The position numbers were made by a program, and so were the translations under genes. From Kolteria novifilia (GTDB lineage Bacteria > Planctomycetota > Planctomycetia > Kolteriales > Kolteriaceae), in the NCBI GenBank assembly GCA_007748055.1, contig CP036279.1, positions 558,001 to 622,000 on the forward strand: a DNA stretch of 64,000 nt, given 5' to 3'. This document shows positions 42,873-52,100 of the stretch, piece after piece (the first letter of the stretch is position 1; each line of letters starts with the position of its first letter). The notes below the pieces were generated by a model. The model saw nothing but the letters and a program-made list of their open reading frames with translations, did no database searches and had not been told where the DNA came from.

Positions 42873-44513
42873 ATGGCCTACAAACGCGTGGTGATTTTGG
42901 GGGGCGGGTTCGCTGGTGTCTATACGGCGATGTACCTCGAACGCCATCTTCACGGGTGCTCCGACGTCGAAATCGTCCTGATCAACAACGAGAACTATCT
43001 CGTCTTTCAGCCGATGCTTCCCGAAGTCATCTCCGGAAACATGGGGATTCTCGACACCGTCAGCCCGATTCGACGACTTTGTCCCCGCACCAAGCTCTAC
43101 GTCCGGCGGGTCGAGGACGTCGATGTCGTCAACAAGACCGTCGTCTTGTCGCCCGGCTTCCGCCCTCGATCGCTGACCATCAAGTACGACCATCTCGTGG
43201 TCGCGCTGGGCAACGTCACCGATTTTCGCGGGATGTCTGGGCTCCACGATCACGCGATGCCCTTCAAGACGCTCGCCGACGCGCTGCGGCTTCGCGACCA
43301 CTTGATTCACGTCCTCGCCGAAGCCGACATCGAGACCGATCCGGAGCTCAAGGAGCAACTGCTAACGTTCGTCGTCGCCGGCGGTGGTTTCTCGGGCGTC
43401 GAATGCTGTGCGGAAATGGCCGACTTCGTTCGCCGGGCCGCCCGGAGCTACCATCGGATCAAGGCCTCGGACATCCGCTGCGTCCTGGTTCATTCCCGCG
43501 AACGGATCCTCAACCGCGAAATGCCCGAGAGTCTCGGACTCTACGGACAGAAGATCCTGACCAAACGTGGGGTCGAGCTCCAACTCAATCATCGCCTCAA
43601 GGCCGCCAGTCCGGAGTTCGCGGTGCTGGACGACGGCACACGGATTCCCACCAAGACGCTCGTTTCGACGGTTCCCTCCTCGCCCAACCCGGTCGTTGAG
43701 AACATGGACGTCCCGAAGGTGAAGGGGCGGATCATCAGCGACCTGGAGATGCAAGTCCAGGGCTTCGAGGACGTTTGGGCCCTCGGCGACTGTGCGCTCG
43801 TGCCCAGTCCCACCGGCGAGGGCTATTGCCCGCCGACGGCGCAGTTCGCGATTCGTCAAGCCAAGACGTGCGCGGACAATATCATGGCCAGCTTCGGTCG
43901 CAACAAGGGCAAGCGCAAGCAGTTCAAGTTCAAGGAACTCGGGAAGATGGCCCAGCTCGGCCATCGCACCGCGATCGCTCAGCTCTTTGGCTGGCTCAAC
44001 TTGCACGGCTTTTTCGCGTGGGTCTTCTGGCGGGCGATCTACTGGGTCAAGCTCCCGGGCCTCGATCGCAAGATCAAGGTCGGAGCCTCTTGGTTCCTCG
44101 ATTTGCTGGTGCCGCCGGAACTGGTGCAGACCAAACTCGACGTTCCCTCGGCGATGACTCACGAGCACTACGAGCCGGGCGAGATCGTCTTCCGAGAGGG
44201 GGATCTCGGCGATCGGCTCTACATCATCGTCAACGGCGAGGCCGAAGTCTATCACGACACCGGACAAGGCGGGGCCCCGGTGGCGCGCCTGGGAGCCGGC
44301 GAGGTCTTTGGAGAATTCTCCCTCCTGGAGAACAAGTCCCGTTCGGCGAGTGTTCGCTGTGTCGACGCGATGGACGTGATCACGATCGCCAAGTCGGAGT
44401 TCGGGCCTTTGGTGACCTATCTACCCAGTCTCCGCCAGAGTTTCGAGTCGATGATGCAGACACGATTGGATGGAAACGGCACGCCGAGCGAGTCGAGCCA
44501 AAGTCACGAATAG
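42873..44513 (+). CDS. NDH-2-like NADH dehydrogenase fused to a cyclic-nucleotide-binding domain
   Basis: 546 residues. Residues 1-~415 are a type II NADH:quinone oxidoreductase-like flavoprotein: FAD-binding 'RVVILGGGFAGVYTAMYLER', NAD-binding 'FVVAGGGFSGVECCAEMADF', the second FAD motif 'FEDVWALGDCALVP' and a C-terminal membrane-binding amphipathic region ('FAWVFWRAIYWVKLPGLDRK'). Residues ~425-540 form a cNMP-binding (CAP-like) domain, 'YEPGEIVFREGDLGDRLYII', with a phosphate-binding cassette 'GEFSLLENKSRSASVR' that keeps the key Arg. This suggests respiratory electron entry that responds to a cyclic nucleotide. I start at the ATG at 42873, with gaggag 9 bases upstream, rather than 42648. 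Divergent from mqnA, so quinone synthesis and a quinone-using enzyme are neighbours. Confidence 0.88.
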   Translation: MAYKRVVILGGGFAGVYTAMYLERHLHGCSDVEIVLINNENYLVFQPMLPEVISGNMGILDTVSPIRRLCPRTKLYVRRVEDVDVVNKTVVLSPGFRPRSLTIKYDHLVVALGNVTDFRGMSGLHDHAMPFKTLADALRLRDHLIHVLAEADIETDPELKEQLLTFVVAGGGFSGVECCAEMADFVRRAARSYHRIKASDIRCVLVHSRERILNREMPESLGLYGQKILTKRGVELQLNHRLKAASPEFAVLDDGTRIPTKTLVSTVPSSPNPVVENMDVPKVKGRIISDLEMQVQGFEDVWALGDCALVPSPTGEGYCPPTAQFAIRQAKTCADNIMASFGRNKGKRKQFKFKELGKMAQLGHRTAIAQLFGWLNLHGFFAWVFWRAIYWVKLPGLDRKIKVGASWFLDLLVPPELVQTKLDVPSAMTHEHYEPGEIVFREGDLGDRLYIIVNGEAEVYHDTGQGGAPVARLGAGEVFGEFSLLENKSRSASVRCVDAMDVITIAKSEFGPLVTYLPSLRQSFESMMQTRLDGNGTPSESSQSHE

Positions 44514-44774
44514 TTTTTTGGTCCGATCCCAAAGTGCTCCTTTAGCGACCACCATCGACTCGCCGGAGGGTGCGCCGTTCGGCTCATTTTCCGGTCGGCG
44601 CACGATGCAATCCTCATTACCCGCATTTCTTTCCAAAGACCGTTTGGTTCCCTTCTCACGCGGCTCAATCTTCATCGTATCGCCTCGTTCCTACACCGAT
44701 GGAAGGAGCGAGGGCACCCCTGTTATGGATGACAGTCGGGCTCTGCCCAGAGATGGCATTCGGAGGAAGACCAA

Positions 44775-46343
44775 ATGCGGTCCGCCAAACGGCTGGCACT
44801 TGCCGCGATCTTGGGAGTCGGATTGTTTTCTCTGAACAATCCGGTCGTCGCCGACGACGCTCCTACCGCTGCGGACATCAAAGCGTTGCTCCAGCGACTT
44901 GAAGCCGCGGAAAAGCGCAACCAAGAACTCGAGAAGCGGCTCGAGAGTATTGAAACCAGCCTGCCCCCCAAGGTAGGCAAATATGCTGAACCGATGGTTC
45001 CCGTTTCGGAACAACAAGTGGAACCGGCCGCGGTCACGGAACTCGACCAACGGATTGGTCGATTGCAGGCCGAGTGGTCGGCGTACAAGGAAGAAAAGGC
45101 GGCCGAAGCTTCCTCCAAGGAGGACGAGCCGATCCTGAAGCTCGCCACGCAGAACTTCACCGTCGGCGTGAGCGGCTACACGAAGCTCGACTCGCTCTTC
45201 TTTGCCCAGGATACTGAAAATATCGCCAGCGTCGGTGGTATCAATGTCGACAGTCTCGGCTTCCGCCAGGCTCGTTTCGAGCTCAGCGGTACGGGCTGGG
45301 GCAACTTCGAGTACAAGTACGAAATTGATCTCGCCGGTGCTCGCGTCGAGTTCAAGGACGTCTGGGCCGGTCTCAATGATATCCCGTTCTTCGACGAGAT
45401 CGTCTTTGGTCACAAGAAGGCGCCATTCAGCTTGAACGAACTGACGTCGGACAAGTGGATCACGTTCTTCGAGCCCGCTCTCCCCAACCTCTTTGTCCCG
45501 CAACGTAAGACCGGTATGTACGTCAACCAGCGTGCCGAGGACTACGGCTGGACGTTGCAGTACGGCGTCTATCGGGGTGGCTCGGACGACAACACCGCCG
45601 GTGGGGTCCAGACCGACGCGGATGCCGGCTGGGTGTCGCGTGTGACCTTCCTGCCCTGGTACGACGAGTACTCCAAGCGTGGCTTGCTCCACATTGGTGG
45701 CAACTTCGGCGTTGCCGAGCCCTTCGACAGTGTCGTTTCCTACTCGACCAAGGGTGAGCTCATTCCGGCTCCCGGGTCGAACGAGTCCGACGCGGTTCAC
45801 GGCGACACGTTCAATCAGCTCAATACCGGCAACATCGACGCCAATACCGTCGTCCTCTACGGCACGGAAGTCGCGCTCGTGGTTGGCCCGGCGTTTATCG
45901 AGAACGAGTTCATCTTCAGCCACGTCAATCAGGCCAGCGCCAACGGTCCCAACCTCAACTTCTGGGGATCGTACGTCACCGTCGGCTACTTCCTGACGGG
46001 CGAATCGCGGGCGTCGTTCTACGACACCCCCTACGGCTGGTTCGACAAGGTCACGCCGATCGAGAACGCGTTCTTCATTCCGACGTGTCGCGGTCCACAG
46101 ACCGGATGGGGTGCTTGGGAAGTCGCTGGTCGCTGGTCGTATGTCGACCTCGAGGACGGCAACATCTCCTTCGCCGGTGGCAACACCGGGGCGGGAACGC
46201 TGTCGGACCTGACCTTCGGCGTCAACTGGTACATGACCCCCGGCGTGCGGATCGCGTTCAACTACGTCCACTCCTTCCTCTTCCGGCAGGATGTGGGCAG
46301 CGACATGGACGCGGTTGGCCTTCGTGCCCAGTACGTCTGGTAA
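44775..46343 (+). CDS. OprP/OprO-like outer-membrane porin
   Basis: 522 residues with a signal peptide ('RLALAAILGVGLFSLNN', cleavage near 'VVADD'), a short coiled coil ('LLQRLEAAEKRNQELEKRLE', residues ~35-60) that may tether the barrel, and a beta-barrel of the phosphate-selective porin type ('GYTKLDSLFFAQDTENIASV', 'FRQARFELSGTGWGNFEYKY', 'IVFGHKKAPFSLNELTSDKW'), ending in an aromatic residue ('GLRAQYVW') as outer-membrane barrels usually do. The Shine-Dalgarno ggagga lies 7 bases before the ATG. Planctomycetes encode many such porins; substrate selectivity cannot be read from sequence. The 261 bp before it hold nothing recognisable. Confidence 0.88.
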   Translation: MRSAKRLALAAILGVGLFSLNNPVVADDAPTAADIKALLQRLEAAEKRNQELEKRLESIETSLPPKVGKYAEPMVPVSEQQVEPAAVTELDQRIGRLQAEWSAYKEEKAAEASSKEDEPILKLATQNFTVGVSGYTKLDSLFFAQDTENIASVGGINVDSLGFRQARFELSGTGWGNFEYKYEIDLAGARVEFKDVWAGLNDIPFFDEIVFGHKKAPFSLNELTSDKWITFFEPALPNLFVPQRKTGMYVNQRAEDYGWTLQYGVYRGGSDDNTAGGVQTDADAGWVSRVTFLPWYDEYSKRGLLHIGGNFGVAEPFDSVVSYSTKGELIPAPGSNESDAVHGDTFNQLNTGNIDANTVVLYGTEVALVVGPAFIENEFIFSHVNQASANGPNLNFWGSYVTVGYFLTGESRASFYDTPYGWFDKVTPIENAFFIPTCRGPQTGWGAWEVAGRWSYVDLEDGNISFAGGNTGAGTLSDLTFGVNWYMTPGVRIAFNYVHSFLFRQDVGSDMDAVGLRAQYVW

Positions 46344-46442
46344 CCCGAGGCGGCGGCCGTTGGAACCAAGATCGCTCGACTCAATTGGGAGTCGAGCCCA
46401 GCGTCTCAGGACGAGACCACTCGGGAAAAGGAGTTCAATCGG

Positions 46443-46913
46443 ATGAAATCGTTACGAATGTTCGCCGTGGCGACGCTGCTGGCCGCGACGACCTGGGCCG
46501 CACGGGCCGAGGAAGTCTACGACGTGCAGGCCGCGCCCGCTTGCTCGTCGTGTCAACTCGAGGCAAGTTGTCCGACGTGCGAGACTCCCTGCTCGTGCGA
46601 CGCGAAAGTGAAGAGCGTCTGTGCTCCTCACCGGGCGATGGTCAAGAGGAGCAAGGTTTGCTGGGAACCGGTCGAGAAGAAGGTCTGCATCCCCGGCATC
46701 AAGTTCCCGTGGTCGTGCAAGCCGACCGAAGGTCGGGTGCGGACGATCAAGGTCCTCAAGTACCGCACCGTCGAGTATGAGAAGTGCGGCTACGAGTACA
46801 ACATCGAAGATCGGGTCAAGCAGAAGAAGTGCCTGCTCGATTTCAGCAAGTCGAAATGCGACAGCGGTTGCGGAGAGCCGTCGTGCGAGAGCTGCTCCGT
46901 TCTTGGTCGTTAG
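46443..46913 (+). CDS. Secreted cysteine-rich protein of unknown function
   Basis: 156 residues. Signal peptide 'MKSLRMFAVATLLAATTWAA' with a probable cleavage after 'ARA', then about 135 residues with 18 or so cysteines in three groups: 'CSSCQLEASCPTCETPCSC' near the N-terminus; single cysteines spaced through a basic core ('KVCWEPVEKKVCIPGIK', 'KVLKYRTVEYEKCGYEY'); and 'CDSGCGEPSCESCS' at the end. The pattern suggests many disulphides or metal binding in the periplasm or on the surface. No Pfam family is recognised. Same strand as the porin, 99 bp downstream, and followed by a strong terminator, so it may share the porin transcript. Confidence 0.75.
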   Translation: MKSLRMFAVATLLAATTWAARAEEVYDVQAAPACSSCQLEASCPTCETPCSCDAKVKSVCAPHRAMVKRSKVCWEPVEKKVCIPGIKFPWSCKPTEGRVRTIKVLKYRTVEYEKCGYEYNIEDRVKQKKCLLDFSKSKCDSGCGEPSCESCSVLGR

Positions 46914-46950
46914 ATAGTCGGGAGGATGTGTTTTCTGTCCCAGGTTCGCT

Positions 46951-46990
46951 CACGGCGCGTCGGTTTTCCGTCGCGCCGTGTTCTCTTTCT
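46951..46990 (+). terminator. Rho-independent terminator after the Cys-rich protein gene
   Basis: Perfect 9-bp stem cacggcgcg (46951-46959) / cgcgccgtg (46972-46980) with a 12-base loop, followed by ttctctttct. It also separates this transcript from the convergent vgrG cluster. Confidence 0.7.
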
Positions 46991-47127
46991 TGCCCAGTGC
47001 CAAACCCACGGACCACTACGTCCCTGGGGGCCATGCTCGCGCTTGCGCGGGCATGCGCGGAGTATCACGCTTCCCTCGTGGGCATGCGTCGAGGACCTTG
47101 CCGGCCGGTGGGTGTTCGTGCTGATCG

Positions 47128-47763
47128 CTACCGCTGGGTGTCGAGCCAACTCTGCCAACTCTCGAAGTCGCGCGGCGGTTTCTTCTTGTCTTCCCGCGTC
47201 GGCTCGCTCTCGGTCGGTGGCACTTCGGGCGAGGGTTCCTCGCTGGTCGGATCGGCGTGGACGGGATGACGACCCGCGATGGTCCCGAAGCCGACGTCGC
47301 CGTGAATCGTCCCGCCATCGAACGTCGCGTGGGCCCAATCGACGAACTCGACATCGTCGTCGCGGCGGGAGCGAAGCGATTCGGGCTTGAGGCCGCGGAT
47401 GCGCTCGAGCAAGTTCTTCCGAAGCTCGCCCGCCATCTTCTCGTCCTTCTCGTACTTCGGCTTCTGGCGACCGAGCTTTCGGGCCTCTTGTTTCTCGGCG
47501 AGCTTCTTCTTGGATTCCTCGACCTTCTTTTTCGCGGCGGCGACCGCATCATCCGCCTCGGCGCGGGCCTTCTTGACCTCGTCGTTGGCCTTGAGCAATC
47601 CATCGACCGTCTTGCCGTGGTACTCCTTGGTCATGCCGACGATGCGGTCAATCTCGCTGATCATCTCGGGAGACTCGATTTGATCCTTGGCGTCTTCCAC
47701 TTGGGAGTAGAACTCTTCCAGCATCTTCTGCAGACGCGGCATCTGCCCAATGATCTTATCCAT
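47128..47763 (-). CDS. Coiled-coil protein at the 3' end of the vgrG cluster
   Basis: 211 residues, no recognised family. Residues ~1-120 are a highly charged helix with heptad character ('ARAEADDAVAAAKKKVEESK'), the middle has 'DVEFVDWAHATFDGGTIHGD', and the end is proline/glutamate-rich and disordered ('SEEPSPEVPPTESEPTRED'). No signal peptide or membrane helix. The start overlaps the stop of the C39-like peptidase gene by 8 bp, so it belongs to the vgrG cluster. A chaperone or adaptor for the VgrG proteins is conceivable but unsupported. Confidence 0.65.
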   Translation of the reverse strand: MDKIIGQMPRLQKMLEEFYSQVEDAKDQIESPEMISEIDRIVGMTKEYHGKTVDGLLKANDEVKKARAEADDAVAAAKKKVEESKKKLAEKQEARKLGRQKPKYEKDEKMAGELRKNLLERIRGLKPESLRSRRDDDVEFVDWAHATFDGGTIHGDVGFGTIAGRHPVHADPTSEEPSPEVPPTESEPTREDKKKPPRDFESWQSWLDTQR

Positions 47764-48514
47764 GAGTTTCTCCTTCTGTCGCTGTCATCATCCCGTAGTT
47801 GAACGGGGTCACGTGTCGCCGGGGAGCGTCGCAACGGGGGCAAAAGAGCTTCTTCCAACGTCGGCCCTCGCAGGTTCGGCCGATACATCCGAGCATCGAC
47901 TTCGGTCGCAGGGGCATCTCAAAGCCGCATGAGGCGCAAGCGACCACGTCGGGGATCACCTGATCGCAGAGTTCGCAGCGCCGTTCCTCCCGCGCCGGTC
48001 GTGTCACCACCACGAGCGAAAACCCCGGCACCGAGGAGACACCGGGAAGGCGTCGCCAGAGGTTGGCGAATTCCTCACGCGTCTCATGGCGTCGGGGTCG
48101 ACCTTGCGGGTCGTGCAACTCGATCGTGTCCTGGTCGAGTCCCAGAAGCACGCTGAAGTGCCCCGAAGGCGAGTTCTTCTCGGGGCGATGGTTGAGGATC
48201 ACGCTCGCGCCGACGCGGTGCGCCTCCTCGAGCGCGGGCCAGGGATCCTTATCGGGTAGCTGGATCACCATGGCCTCGAAGCCCCGCTGGATCGCGTCGT
48301 GGGCCAGTAAGTGGGTCCGCGCCGAGACCTCGTTGCGGCTCACTTCCCACCAAATGTGTTGCTGGGCGACATTGAGGCCGAGCGATAGGTAGACCATCCG
48401 TAGGGAGGCGGCGCCGCACATGTAGCGCGTCTCCTGTTCGACGTAGGGATACGTCTCCCTCCTGTCGACGGTGTCGACGGGTTGGTTCTCGGGGGTGTCT
48501 TTGCCTGTCGTCAT
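47756..48514 (-). CDS. C39-like cysteine peptidase with a C-terminal zinc-ribbon pair
   Basis: 252 residues. Residues ~25-175 resemble a papain-like C39 fold: catalytic Cys in 'VEQETRYMCGAASLRMVYL', His in 'SGHFSVLLGLDQDTIELHD', with the following Asp. C39 enzymes usually cut double-glycine leaders or act as effector peptidases. Residues ~178-235 have four Cys pairs ('CELC', 'CASC', 'CIGRTC', 'CPRC'), a double zinc-ribbon not usual for C39 enzymes. No signal peptide or ABC domain. It lies in the vgrG cluster, 18 bp from the DUF6931-like gene and overlapping the coiled-coil gene. It could be a delivered effector or a maturation protease; the sequence does not decide. Confidence 0.72.
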   Translation of the reverse strand: MTTGKDTPENQPVDTVDRRETYPYVEQETRYMCGAASLRMVYLSLGLNVAQQHIWWEVSRNEVSARTHLLAHDAIQRGFEAMVIQLPDKDPWPALEEAHRVGASVILNHRPEKNSPSGHFSVLLGLDQDTIELHDPQGRPRRHETREEFANLWRRLPGVSSVPGFSLVVVTRPAREERRCELCDQVIPDVVACASCGFEMPLRPKSMLGCIGRTCEGRRWKKLFCPRCDAPRRHVTPFNYGMMTATEGETHG

Positions 48515-48532
48515 TTTGCCGCCGTGTTCAAA

Positions 48533-49141
48533 CTACTCGCCGTAGCGTTCCTCTTGAGAGAACCACTCGTTCTGGTTGGCCGCGACCTCGATCCCGAGTT
48601 GGAGAAACTCGAAGTAGCTCTTGGAGAGTTTTTGTCCGGGGATTTCCACCGCTCCGACCAGGGCGGAGCAAGCCGAGAGTTTGGCGGCGAAGACGGCCGA
48701 CCGAGGGATCAGCGGGGAGTCGGGACTCGACATGCTTCCCGCGTTGAAGGCTGCCTTGGCCGCGCACCCGGCGGCGGTCCGGACGCTGGCGTCGAGGCCC
48801 GCGATGCGGGCGTTCTCTTGGTTGGCCTTGCTCGGTTCGACGCACCAGTCGGTCGCGGCCAGGAGGGCGCCGAGATCCTCCGCTTCGATGGTCTCTTCGT
48901 GTTCCATCACGTGCTCGGTCGCCAGGCACGCCCACCAGACGGCCGCGCGAAGGGGCATCGTGTGCGGTAGGAAACGCAGTCCGTCGACATACAAGCTCTC
49001 GTCGATGAGACGACCGATGAATTCCTGCGGAGTCAGTTCATTGGTCAGCAGCTTCTTGGCCTTCAAACTCAGGGCTACCTTCTGGGCGATATCCCAAGCC
49101 GAAGCGACCGTTTCCTTTCTCTCGACTTCCACGCTAGCCAC
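48533..49141 (-). CDS. DUF6931-like protein in the vgrG cluster
   Basis: 202 residues. The segment 'LPHTMPLRAAVWWACLATEH' resembles the core of DUF6931 proteins, which appear near type VI secretion VgrG genes; the match is by eye and moderate. The rest is alanine-rich and helical ('ASVRTAAGCAAKAAFNAGSM', 'SAVFAAKLSACSALVGAVEI'). No signal peptide. It starts 30 bp after vgrG stops at 49172 on the same strand, so co-transcription is likely. An adaptor or loading role for VgrG-linked cargo is a reasonable guess only. Confidence 0.6.
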   Translation of the reverse strand: MASVEVERKETVASAWDIAQKVALSLKAKKLLTNELTPQEFIGRLIDESLYVDGLRFLPHTMPLRAAVWWACLATEHVMEHEETIEAEDLGALLAATDWCVEPSKANQENARIAGLDASVRTAAGCAAKAAFNAGSMSSPDSPLIPRSAVFAAKLSACSALVGAVEIPGQKLSKSYFEFLQLGIEVAANQNEWFSQEERYGE

Positions 49142-49171
49142 TTGTCACCTCGTTCTCGTGTTGCTTAGGGA

Positions 49172-52100
49172 CTATTCCGCTTCGTGTTCGACGTAGACCT
49201 GGTTGTGGTCGGCGCCAGTCACGCTCATTTCAGGGGTTACTCGGAAGATTTCGGCATCGGCGGTGACATTGAGAGCCGGCGCGTTGATGTTGATCGCCGC
49301 GGGGGTCACCTCGATGTTGCTCCCTCCCGACTCGAAGATGATCGAAGCCGCGTTGAGGCTCAGTTCCGAGGTGTCGCAGGTCAGCGAGATCTCGGTGAGG
49401 GAGATCCATTCGATGCCGGTCGGGTTGACGGTGATCATCGGCAACTCTTCCGGCCCCGAGCAGATCCGCGTCGTTCCCCCCTCGCCGGCGTCGATGGTGA
49501 TCGTTCCGACTTCCGTTTCGGCGAAGAGCCCGACATTGACCAACTCGCCCGCCTGCATGTTCACGGCCTGGTTTCCTTGGACCCCGATGATTCCTCCGAG
49601 GTCGTCGATTCCACAAGCCGTCAAGCTGATCAGGTTCATGACGTCGGTGATGTCGGGATCGCTGACGAATTGAAAGCCCGGTGAGCTGATCGCGATGTTG
49701 CCGTCGGTGCTGTCCATGCTCGGGACTCCTTCGACGGTCAGGGCGGAGAGTTCGGCATCTTCGACGATGCTCGTCGCTCCCATCGGGATGCCACCCATCA
49801 TCATCGCCTGGCCCATGGCGCCGTAGTTCTCGCCCATGAGGACGAGCCCCTCGTAGAGGAATGTTCCCGCCGCCGCGCCGGCGGCCGCCGCGGCGGTACA
49901 GAGCTTGGTCCAAATGATTGACCAGGTCACAAGATTCGCGGCGTTGTGATCGATATACCACTGCGTCGTCTCCGCGGTGAACCAGAGGTTGTATAGGACC
50001 ATCAACAGCCCCATCACCAAGACGTCGACGTAGTCTTGCCACTGCCAGCCGTGGCTGTCGGAGTTGACTTGAGGGAGTGCGGCGAGAATGAAGGGGAACG
50101 TGACGGCCGCGGTAAAGTAGAGGCCCGCCGCGACCTTTGTTAGAGTGGTCGCCTCGGAGATCTTATCGTACTTGCCTTCGACGTAGGGGCCGCGGTAGAG
50201 CTTGTACGCCGCTCCGTAGACCATCGTCGTCGAGGTCGCGCAGTGTCCGAAGCAGTTGCCTTGACCGGTCAGCGGAAACGACCATCCCGCCAGAAAGGGC
50301 AAGGGGCCCGCCGCCAGCGCCGCCGCGGATGCTTCTTTGACCAGCGGGGAGAAGACCGCGGAAAAAAGGCCGATGGGGTTGAAGACGGTACAGAGGTGGA
50401 TGCCGAGAATCGGTTCGAAATAGAGTCCCAGCGCGGTCTGGAGTTTGACGCCGTAGACGAGATCCATGTCGGCGGCGATGGTTCCTTCCGATCCCGTGTT
50501 CCACTCGCCGGCGGAGTCGTGTTCCTCGAAATCGTCGCCGCTGCCGCCACCGCTTCCTTTCTTCTGGGTGGGGACCGACATGTCGGTCAGGCCGAAAAAG
50601 CCGCCGACGATGGCATTGCGTCCCGTGCCGTGGTTCTCGTAGTGACCTTGCCCGGTGTTGATGTGGTGGTTGCCCGTCGCGCTGTAGATCATGTTCTTGC
50701 TGGCGTGGGTGTGGACCAATTCCACGCCCTGGGAATCCTCGAACGCGAGACCACTGAAGCGATCCTTGTCACCCCCCACCGTTTGGGAGCGGATTCCTAG
50801 TTGGGTGCGATTGAAGGGAGTTGAGAAGGGTTGAGTCTGCTCGGAGTTGTAGAGGCCACCCAGCGCGACGGGATGATCGCAGTCGCCGTAGAGAAACTCG
50901 ACCAGAACTTCCTGGCCGACACGCGGCGAGACGTAGCTTCCATAGCCGCTTCCCGCCATCGAATTCAGTACCCGAAGCCAACAGGAACTCCGTGGATCGA
51001 GCTTGCCGTCGCGGTCCCAGTAGAACTGGACTTTGATGCGGCCGTACTTGTCGACGAAGATCTCTTCCCCTGGAGGCCCGACGACAAGGGCGGGTTGGGC
51101 CGCGATGGTTGGAATCGGGGTCAGGCGTCTGGGGCGATAGGGGACACGCGCGGGAATCCCTTCGAACGTGTTGGCGTAGGCCTCGTCCCGATCAGGGCCG
51201 TCGGCGATATAGCTTTCCGCGCGCAGACGATGGCGGACCTCGACGAGGAAATAGGAATCGTCCGCGTGCGGGTGCTTGGTCAGTTCGAACCGATGGCCCG
51301 GCAAGAGATGGACGTGATCGCTCGCTCCCGAAATCAGTAGCGACTGGGCCGCTTCCTCCTCGGAGCGGATCCGGGCAATGCGTTGGCTCTCCTGGGTGAG
51401 GCTCGAAAGACCGTCCGGCCGAGTTCCCCCACCGACGTTCGTTTCGTCGAAGCGGTTCGCGAAGTTGCCCCACGGTTCGTAGAGATCGCCGACGTTCAGG
51501 TCGAGGCGGTGGCGCTGCTTGCCCACCGCAACCGTTGAGTTGGACGTGTGACGCGATTCGAGGGAGTCGTCGGGTCGTTGAAAATGATAATCGCGAACCG
51601 TCACGCTCGCGGAACGCAGCGCTTGGCGTTTCCGAAAGCGGTTGATCGTCCACTCCGATCGGACCAGGCGTTGATCGCGCGCGTACGCGACGCTTGGTTG
51701 GCCGTGAATTTCCCCCGCATGGATCGACTTGTCCGAAAGGACGAGTTCGTGCTTGTCCCGCGTGTGACGAAACAAGTAGTAGATTCCCTGTTCTTCCATC
51801 AGGCGCGAGGCGAAGTCGAAGTCGGACTCGTACTGAAAGCAGTGATCGTGCGGCAAGTAGGTCTCCGAGAGTTCCTCGCGAACGTGCATCCCCTTGAGGA
51901 CTTCGCGGAGAATCTCGGGAACGCTCATGTCTTGAAAGACGCGGCTGCGGACCGTGTTCTTCAAGAGCGAGAAGCTGGGAACCATCCGAGCGACATACTT
52001 GTGGAACCGCTCGTCCCATCCAATTTGCTTGACCGAATCGACGATGCCGTGGACGAAACGCGGATGATCTTGGGAAGGGGCGAGCGTGAGGGTCGCCGAC

